Source: Arthrobacter sp. PM3
GTDB taxonomy: Bacteria > Actinomycetota > Actinomycetes > Actinomycetales > Micrococcaceae
Direction of reading: 5' to 3'
DNA length: 64,000 bases
Assembly (NCBI RefSeq): GCF_003352915.1
Contig: NZ_CP022314.1
Span: 988,460 to 1,052,459 of the forward strand
Below, piece by piece: positions 55,084 through 64,000 of the stretch. Numbering within the stretch: position 1 is the stretch's first letter; each line of letters opens with the position of its first letter. Under the pieces are notes generated by a model. That model had not been told where the DNA came from and did no database searches. It was given only the letters and a program-made list of their open reading frames with translations. Made by a program: the position numbers and the translations under genes.

Positions 55084-56370
55084 TCAAGCCGGCGGGACAA
55101 CCCGGCTCAACTCGGCGCTGATCCGGTCTATCACAGCGGCCGCGACGTCGGACTTGGAACCCGACGCCTCTTGGGGTTCGGAGCCGGCACGCGAAAGGAT
55201 GGCCACGGTGTTGGTGTCCTCACCGAAGACCAAGTCCCGGCCCACCTGGTTGACCACCAGCAGGTCACAGCCTTTCCGGCGCAGCTTGGCCAGGGCGTAC
55301 TCGAGGACGTCCCCGCCGGCGTCGCCGGTTTCGGCCGCGAAACCGACAATCAGCTGGTTGCGGGCCGCGGCGTCGCGGACTTCGACCAGTTCGCGCAGGA
55401 TATCGGGGTTGCGGACCAGGTTGATGACGGGATCCGCGACGTCGTCGCGCTTCTTGATCTTGGTCCCGGAGACGTCCGCCGGGCGGAAGTCGGCCACGGC
55501 CGCGGCCATGATGACGACGTCGGAGTCGGCGGCCGCGTGCAGCGCCGCCTTGCGCAGCTCCAGCGCCGTTTCAACCCGGACAAGTTCGACGCCGGCAGGC
55601 GCGGGGACCTCCATGTGGGCGGCGAGCAGCCGGACCCGGGCGCCGGCGTCGCGCGCGGCGGCAGCGAGGGCGACGCCCTGCTTGCCTGAGGAGCGGTTGC
55701 CGAGGAACCGGACGGGGTCCAGGGGTTCGCGGGTGCCGCCGGCGCTGATGGTGACGGTGAGCCCGGCCAGGGGCCGGGCCGCCGGGGCAACGGGGCCGCC
55801 CGCGCCGGGAGTGGCCGGCGCGGTGCCGGCAGCGGCCGGAAGCGCCGCGGCGAGGGTCATGGCGGCGGCGAAGATCGCCTCCGGTTCGGGCAGGCGCCCA
55901 AGGCCGGAGTCGCTTCCCGTCAGCCGGCCGCTGGCCGGTTCCAGCACAGTGATGCCACGGCTGCGCAGCGTCTCGACGTTGGCCTGGGTGGCCGGGTGCT
56001 GCCACATTTCGGTGTGCATGGCCGGGGCCATGATGACCGGGCAGTCGCCGGCCATCAGCAGCGTGTTGGTGAGCAGGTCATCGGCCTGGCCGGTGGCCGC
56101 ACGGGCCAGGAGGTCCGCGGTGGCCGGGGCCACGACGATCAGGTCGGCCTCGTGGCCGAGGCGGACGTGGTTGACCGTGTGGACGGCATCGAAGACGCTG
56201 TTGCTGACGGGGTGCCCGGAGAGGGCCTCCCAGGTGGCGACGCCGACGAAGCGGGTGGCCGCCTCGGTGGGGATGACGGTGACGTCATGGCCGGCTTCAG
56301 TAAAAAGCCGGAGGAGCGATGCCACCTTGTAGGCGGCAATCCCTCCCCCGACTCCGAGGACTATGCGCAC
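55084..56370 (-). CDS. coaBC: Bifunctional phosphopantothenoylcysteine synthetase/decarboxylase
   Basis: CoaBC adds cysteine to 4'-phosphopantothenate and decarboxylates it on the route to coenzyme A. The N-terminal flavin-binding CoaC domain has GVGGGIAAYKV and APAMHTEMW (His instead of Asn in the PxMNxxMW motif, as is usual in actinobacteria). The C-terminal CoaB domain has SAGGTREPLDPVRFLGNRSSGKQG and KIKKRDD. GTG 56370 has GGAG 6 nt upstream, giving 428 residues. It sits between rpoZ and metK. Confidence 0.95.
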   Translation of the reverse strand: MRIVLGVGGGIAAYKVASLLRLFTEAGHDVTVIPTEAATRFVGVATWEALSGHPVSNSVFDAVHTVNHVRLGHEADLIVVAPATADLLARAATGQADDLLTNTLLMAGDCPVIMAPAMHTEMWQHPATQANVETLRSRGITVLEPASGRLTGSDSGLGRLPEPEAIFAAAMTLAAALPAAAGTAPATPGAGGPVAPAARPLAGLTVTISAGGTREPLDPVRFLGNRSSGKQGVALAAAARDAGARVRLLAAHMEVPAPAGVELVRVETALELRKAALHAAADSDVVIMAAAVADFRPADVSGTKIKKRDDVADPVINLVRNPDILRELVEVRDAAARNQLIVGFAAETGDAGGDVLEYALAKLRRKGCDLLVVNQVGRDLVFGEDTNTVAILSRAGSEPQEASGSKSDVAAAVIDRISAELSRVVPPA

Positions 56371-56422
56371 GTGATCTCCGTCAGCAGGCAGTCTGTTTAC
56401 TTTGCTCTTCCCGCAGGGGAAA

Positions 56423-56683
56423 TTACTCTGCGGTTTCGATCGGCGTGGAAACGAGCTTGCCTTCGTTGATCTCACGCAGCGCGATCGAGAGGGACTTCTC
56501 GTTCAGCTTCGTGTCGACCAGCGGTCCGACGTACTCGAAGAGGCCCTCGTGCAGCTGGGCGTAGTACGCGTTGATCTGGCGTGCGCGCTTGGCACCGAAA
56601 ATCACCAGTCCGTACTTCGAGTCGGCGGCCTTCAGCAGCTCGTCGATCGGCGGGTTGATGATGCCTTCAAGGTTCGTGGACAC
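56423..56683 (-). CDS. rpoZ: RNA polymerase omega subunit
   Basis: Omega helps assemble the beta' subunit. The 86-residue protein has [34 protein letters not shown], the usual actinobacterial form, and [13 protein letters not shown] [17 protein letters not shown] 56683 has GGAGAATTC upstream. It lies between gmk and coaBC. Confidence 0.96.
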   Translation of the reverse strand: MSTNLEGIINPPIDELLKAADSKYGLVIFGAKRARQINAYYAQLHEGLFEYVGPLVDTKLNEKSLSIALREINEGKLVSTPIETAE

Positions 56684-56727
56684 GAATTCTCCAAATTCTA
56701 ACGGGCCGGTACGTCCCGGCGCCTGAG

Positions 56728-57297
56728 CTACGGGTTCGGGGTCAGCCCCATGAGTGAAACAAGCTCGTCCGCTGCCCGACGAACGTCATCGTTGATGACG
56801 GTGTGGTCGAACTCCGGTTCAGCGGCAAGTTCTAGTCTAGCGGTTTCCAGCCTCCGCTGTTGTTCCTCGGCCGTTTCCGTGCCGCGGCCGACCAGCCGGC
56901 GGACCATTTCGTCCCAGCTCGGGGGCGCCAGGAACACAAACTGGGCGTCCGGGACGGCCTGCTTGACCTGCCGAGCGCCCTGCAGGTCGATCTCCAGCAA
57001 CACGGAGCGGCCCTCGGCAATGGCGGCGTCAACGGTGCTGCGCAGCGTGCCGTAGCGGTTGCGGCCGTGGACCACGGCCCATTCGAGCAGTTCGCCGTTC
57101 TCAATGAGCGAGTCGAATTCCTCGGCGGACTTGAAGAAGTAGTGGACACCGTCCTGCTCCCCCGGCCGCGGCGGGCGGGTGGTGGCCGATACGGAGAGCC
57201 AGACGCCGGGGTAGTTGTCCCGGATGTAGGTGGACACGGTGCCTTTGCCGACAGCCGTCGGGCCGGCGAGGACTGTCAGTCCCGTTTTCTTGCTCAC
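56728..57297 (-). CDS. gmk: Guanylate kinase
   Basis: Gmk phosphorylates GMP to GDP. The P-loop [11 protein letters not shown], the GMP-binding [19 protein letters not shown] and [13 protein letters not shown] are all present in 189 residues. GTG 57297 is preceded by AAAGGAA. It is between mihF and rpoZ in the conserved cluster. Confidence 0.97.
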   Translation of the reverse strand: MSKKTGLTVLAGPTAVGKGTVSTYIRDNYPGVWLSVSATTRPPRPGEQDGVHYFFKSAEEFDSLIENGELLEWAVVHGRNRYGTLRSTVDAAIAEGRSVLLEIDLQGARQVKQAVPDAQFVFLAPPSWDEMVRRLVGRGTETAEEQQRRLETARLELAAEPEFDHTVINDDVRRAADELVSLMGLTPNP

Positions 57298-57353
57298 ATA
57301 TTCCTTTGGGCGGTCGTGGGGCAGCCGGGCGGGGCGAGGTGGTGCCAGCCGGG

Positions 57354-57671
57354 CTATTTGTCGTCAATAAAATCTACCAGCGCCCGGCGCTGGTGGATTC
57401 CCAGCCCGCGGACGCGCCGGGACTGGGCGATGCCGAGCTGGTCCATGATGGCCGCTGCCCGGACCCGGCCGATTCCAGGCAGGGCTTCGAGCAGTTCCAC
57501 GATCCTCATGCGGGCGATGGCGTCGTCGGTTTCGGCGGAACTGATGACGCCGGCGATGGTCAGCTGCCCGGTCTTGAGCCGCTCCTTGGCCTGCGCCCTG
57601 GTGGCCCTTGCGGCAGCGGCCTTGCGAAGGGCGTCGGAACGCTCCTGCGGCGTGAGGGGTTTCAAGCTCAC
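57354..57671 (-). CDS. mihF: Integration host factor, actinobacterial type (mIHF)
   Basis: mIHF is a nucleoid protein unique to actinobacteria and needed for lambda-like integration in mycobacteria. The 105-residue helical protein has [31 protein letters not shown] and a helix-two-turn-helix with [32 protein letters not shown], typical of the family. GTG 57671 has GGGAGGA upstream. It sits between pyrF and gmk, the usual place. Confidence 0.96.
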   Translation of the reverse strand: MSLKPLTPQERSDALRKAAAARATRAQAKERLKTGQLTIAGVISSAETDDAIARMRIVELLEALPGIGRVRAAAIMDQLGIAQSRRVRGLGIHQRRALVDFIDDK

Positions 57672-57862
57672 TGAAGTCCTCCCTGCATGGCCGGACCGCG
57701 AAACCGGCGCGATGGCCGGCGGGCACCCTTGCCCCGACCGTGGTCCTGTCCTGAACCTACCGTCTGGCGGCGGCAGAAATCAATGGAAATCTGCGCGCGT
57801 CCCGGGACCGGCGCACCGGTCCCGGGACGCTTTTGGACGCTCTTGGACGGTTCCTCGCCGCG

Positions 57863-58721
57863 TCAGTCCGCGAGGAGCTCCTCGAGGGTGCGCCGGGCGG
57901 CGCCCCGCAGGGCCGACGGCGACGGTCCGGCGCCCAGGATGTCCCGGCTGGAGGTGCCCAGGACCTGGGGGTACGCCGCCCCGAAGGTGCGGCGCAGGTC
58001 TTTGGCCGTCGCACCCTGGGCGCCGAGGCCCGGGGCCAGGATCGGTCCGCGGACCGCCGCGAGGTCGAGGTCCAGTTCGGTGAGGGCGGACCCCACGGTG
58101 GCGCCGACCACGAGGCCGACGGATCCGAGGGCACCGTCATAGCGGCCGTTTTCCGCCGCGGCCGCCGCCGTGATCCGGCGCGCCACAGAGTCCGCGCCGC
58201 CGACGTGCTGCACGGACGCGCCTTCCGGGTTCGAGGTCAGCGCGAGGACGAACACGCCACGCCCGGTCCCGGCCGCGAGGTCCAGTGCCGGCCTGAGCGA
58301 CTCGAAGCCCAGGTACGGGCTGAGGGTGACCGAGTCCGCGGCCAGGGCGGACCCGTCCCGCAGCCAGGCGTCGGCGTAGGCGGCCATCGTGGAGCCGATG
58401 TCGCCGCGTTTGGCGTCCGCGATGGTCAGCACCGAGGCCTCGGCCGCGGCGGCCAGGGTGCGTTCGAGCACGGCGATCCCGGCGGAGCCGTGCCGCTCGT
58501 ACAGTGCCACCTGCGGCTTGACCGCGGCAGCGAGGGAACCCACGGCCTCCAGGACGGTCAGCGAGAAGCGTTCCAGCCCGGCGGCGTCGTCCGTCAGGCC
58601 CCAGCTTTGCAGGAGGGCCGGATGCGGGTCGATGCCGACGCACAGCGGGCCGCGCTCCGCCATGGCCCGGCCCAGCCGGGAGCCGAAGGACTCCCGGCCG
58701 GCCGGTTCTGCGGGGCGTGCC

Positions 58722-58729
<8 letters not shown>
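57863..58729 (-). CDS. pyrF: Orotidine 5'-phosphate decarboxylase
   Basis: PyrF makes UMP from OMP. It is the long (type 2) form of 288 residues with [16 protein letters not shown] and the active-site [14 protein letters not shown] (Lys and Asp). It overlaps carB by 8 nt, so the two are translationally coupled. It ends the pyrimidine part of the operon; a 191-bp gap separates it from mihF. Confidence 0.96.
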
Positions 58730-62020
<3,291 letters not shown>

Positions 62021-62021
<1 letters not shown>

Positions 62022-63322
62022 TACTTCTTGTCCTCAGTCTTGGAATCGGTGGCGGTCTTGGTGTCGGGCTCAGCCTTGGCGGAAACGTCCGCCATCAGGT
62101 CGATGAAGCGGTCAAAGAGGTACGCGGCGTCGTGCGGGCCGGCGGCCGCCTCGGGGTGGTACTGCACCGAGAACGCGGGGATGTCGAGGCAGGCGAGGCC
62201 TTCGACGACGTCGTCGTTGAGGCTCACGTGGCTGACCTCGACCCGGCCATAACGCTCTTCGGGTGCCTGGGTGGCGCCGTTGAGCGGGGCGTCGACGGCG
62301 AACCCGTGGTTCTGCGAGGTGATTTCAACCTTGCCGGTGCGGCGGTCCATGACCGGCTGGTTGATGCCGCGGTGGCCGTAGCGCAGTTTGTAGGTACCGA
62401 AGCCGAGCGCGCGGCCCAGGATCTGGTTGCCGAAGCAGATGCCGAAGTACGGGATCTTCTCGTCCAGGACCGAGCGGAGCAGCTTCACCTGGCTGTCGGC
62501 GGTGGCGGGGTCGCCCGGGCCGTTGGACATGAAGACGCCGTCCGGGTTGACGGCCTGGATGTCGGCGAGGGTGGCGGTGGCGGGCAGCACGTGCACCCGG
62601 ACGCCGCGTTCGGCGAAACGGATAGGGGTCATGCGCTTGATGCCTAAGTCGATGGCGGCGATGTTGAAGCGCGGTTCGCCGTCCCAGCCGAAGTCCTTGG
62701 GTTCCACCGTGTAGGCGGTGTCCACGCTGACTTCCTCGGCGAGCCGGGAGCCTTCCATGCGGGCGCTGGCCAGGACGGCGTCGATCAGTTCCTTGTCCGG
62801 GGCCTGGGCGGCGTCGCCGGAGAAGATGCCGGCGCGCATGGTCTTGTGTTCGCGCAGGTGGCGGGTGATGGCGCGGGTGTCCACGCCCTGGATGCCGACG
62901 ATCCCCTGGTCGGCGAGTTCGTCATCGAGGGACCGTTCGGAACGCCAGTTGGACGGGCGGCGGGCGGCGTCGCGGACGATGTAGCCGGCCACCCAGATGC
63001 GCCGGGACTCGGCGTCGTCGGTGTTCACGCCAGTGTTGCCGATGTGCGGCGCCGTCTGCACCACGAGCTGGCGGGCGTAGGAGGGGTCCGTGATGGTCTC
63101 CTGGTAGCCGGTCATGCCGGTGGCGAAGACTGCCTCGCCGAGGGCCGTGCCGGTGGCGCCGTAGCTGGTGCCGCGGAAGATCCGGCCGTCTTCGAGGACG
63201 AGGACCGCGGGCGTCACTGTGTTTTCTGTCGTTTCCGTCGTTTCTGTCACGTCTGTCTTCTTCACTTCTGCGTTCGTCGCTGGCTGGGATTCCGTCACGT
63301 CGTTACTTTCCACTATCGGCAT
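62021..63322 (-). CDS. carA: Carbamoyl phosphate synthase small (glutaminase) subunit
   Basis: CarA supplies ammonia from glutamine. The glutaminase triad is visible: [16 protein letters not shown] (nucleophile Cys) and [14 protein letters not shown] (His, Glu); the N-terminal domain has [16 protein letters not shown]. Upstream of that lies a 35-residue Thr/Glu-rich stretch ([15 protein letters not shown]), encoded by near-repeats, and the start is uncertain: ATG 63322 overlaps the preceding gene by 20 nt, GTG 63313 or 63298 is also possible. Confidence 0.95.
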
Positions 63323-63821
63323 CTGCCTGGGGGGCTGCGGAGATCAATTCCTGCAAAGCCGTCTGAAGGGTTGTCTTGTCATCGGCACGCCGCGTCCTGA
63401 AGCCGGAGTCCAGCTCGCGGGAGCCGAGCATCCAGCTGAGCACCAGCAGGCCGTCCTTTTCCACGAACTTCCCGGCCATGCCGCTCTCCTGCCGAACGCC
63501 GGTGAGGCGGCCGGCCGGGATGAACACCGGGCCGGCGCCGGAGCGCTCGAACAGGACGCCTTCCGGGTGCACGCTGAGTTCGGCGCTGGTGCGGATGCCC
63601 AAGTTGTGGACGGCGATCCGGTCCAGCCAGTCGCCGGCGGTGGTGGTGGCCACGTACTGGCCGTCAGCGGACGCCAGCGCGGCGCCCAGGTCCGCGGGGA
63701 CTTCGGGGAGCGGTTCGATGTCGGACTGGCGGCGGAGGCGGTTGCGCCAGCCGAGACCGAGCAGCGCGATGACCGCCGCGGCGAGGCCCAGCATGAGGAG
63801 CCCGGGGAGCAGCCTGTCCAT
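63303..63821 (-). CDS. PH-like-domain membrane protein of the pyr operon
   Basis: The 172-residue protein has one N-terminal transmembrane helix (about residues 4-24) and a soluble part with [55 protein letters not shown], resembling the PH-like proteins seen between pyrC and carA in actinobacteria. I choose ATG 63821 because it overlaps the pyrC stop as TGATG; a GTG at 63872 would overlap pyrC by 52 nt. Function unknown. Confidence 0.85.
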   Translation of the reverse strand: MDRLLPGLLMLGLAAAVIALLGLGWRNRLRRQSDIEPLPEVPADLGAALASADGQYVATTTAGDWLDRIAVHNLGIRTSAELSVHPEGVLFERSGAGPVFIPAGRLTGVRQESGMAGKFVEKDGLLVLSWMLGSRELDSGFRTRRADDKTTLQTALQELISAAPQADADSGK

Positions 63822-64000
63822 CAGGGGCGGCCCGCCGGTGCGGCGTCGGCGTCGGCGTCGGCGGCCGGCCACCGGTACGGGCTGTTGAGCCTGCCGTCCA
63901 GGACGGTGGGATGGCCCTTGAAGAACGTCGCCACCACCTTGCCGGGAAGCTCCCGGCCGGCAAACGGAGAGTTACGGCCCATGGTTGCCATCTTAGAAGG
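63821..64000 (-). CDS. pyrC: Dihydroorotase, C-terminal end
   Basis: The last 59 codons of pyrC are present; the gene runs off the window. MGRNSPFAGRELPGKVVATFFKGHPTVLDGRL is the typical end of actinobacterial dihydroorotase, followed by an Ala/Asp tail. Its TGA shares a base with the start of the next gene. It supports an operon pyrC-PH-like-carA-carB-pyrF. Confidence 0.9.
   Translation of the reverse strand, partial: PSKMATMGRNSPFAGRELPGKVVATFFKGHPTVLDGRLNSPYRWPAADADADAAPAGRP

Overview
The window reads as chromosomal DNA of a high-GC Gram-positive actinobacterium of the Micrococcaceae, most like Arthrobacter or Pseudarthrobacter. The support is gene content and order: hrcA-dnaJ-rsmE-phoH-ybeY-CBS protein-era, pyrC-carA-carB-pyrF-mIHF-gmk-rpoZ-coaBC-metK-priA, a helicase-degenerate PriA, actinobacterial mIHF, many GTG starts, and a PH-like protein gene inside the pyr operon. 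Taxonomy is inferred; no database was searched.

Layout. 1-299: 3' end of an IS3-family element. 505-4160: uppS, recO and leuA on the minus strand, with a leucine-rich leader peptide before leuA. 4276-7901: plus-strand M13 peptidase, TetR regulator and SDR oxidoreductase. 7941-13428: LCP protein, era, CBS/DUF21 protein, ybeY and phoH (minus). 13665-15952: accessory island with an APH-type kinase, a methyltransferase remnant and a GerMN-type lipoprotein. 15997-19153: rsmE, dnaJ and hrcA with a CIRCE operator. 19277-25166: DUF3097, DUF4870, hemW, lepA, a lone MazF/PemK-like protein and rpsT. 25284-31588: holA, comEC, comEA, a Pro/Thr-rich secreted protein, a small protein and DegV. 31749-34603: leuS behind a complete ribosome-mediated attenuator (leader peptide MRAVLLLS plus intrinsic terminator). 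35087-42986: an RND efflux locus. 43003-48383: glpK, glpF, glpD and a divergent SorC/DeoR-type regulator. 48481-51370: aldo/keto reductase, hydrolase and glycosyltransferase. 51367-64000: priA back to the end of pyrC, the pyrimidine and housekeeping cluster.

Most of the window is housekeeping: pyrimidine synthesis, translation, heat-shock control, DNA repair and glycerol use. The most unusual part is the RND locus. It encodes two different CusA/CzcA-like RND permeases in a monoderm, separated by a 151-residue lipoprotein resembling only the membrane-proximal part of an adaptor, and followed by a secreted Cys-containing protein. One permease has lost residues of the TM4 proton relay that the other keeps, which suggests a hetero-oligomeric pump with one active and one structural subunit.

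The second notable theme is regulatory. leuA and leuS are each preceded by a short ORF with a run of Leu codons that starts 6 nt after a TANNNT hexamer, so both leader peptides are probably translated from leaderless mRNAs. The same TANNNT-N6/7-start arrangement precedes several other genes here that lack a Shine-Dalgarno sequence.
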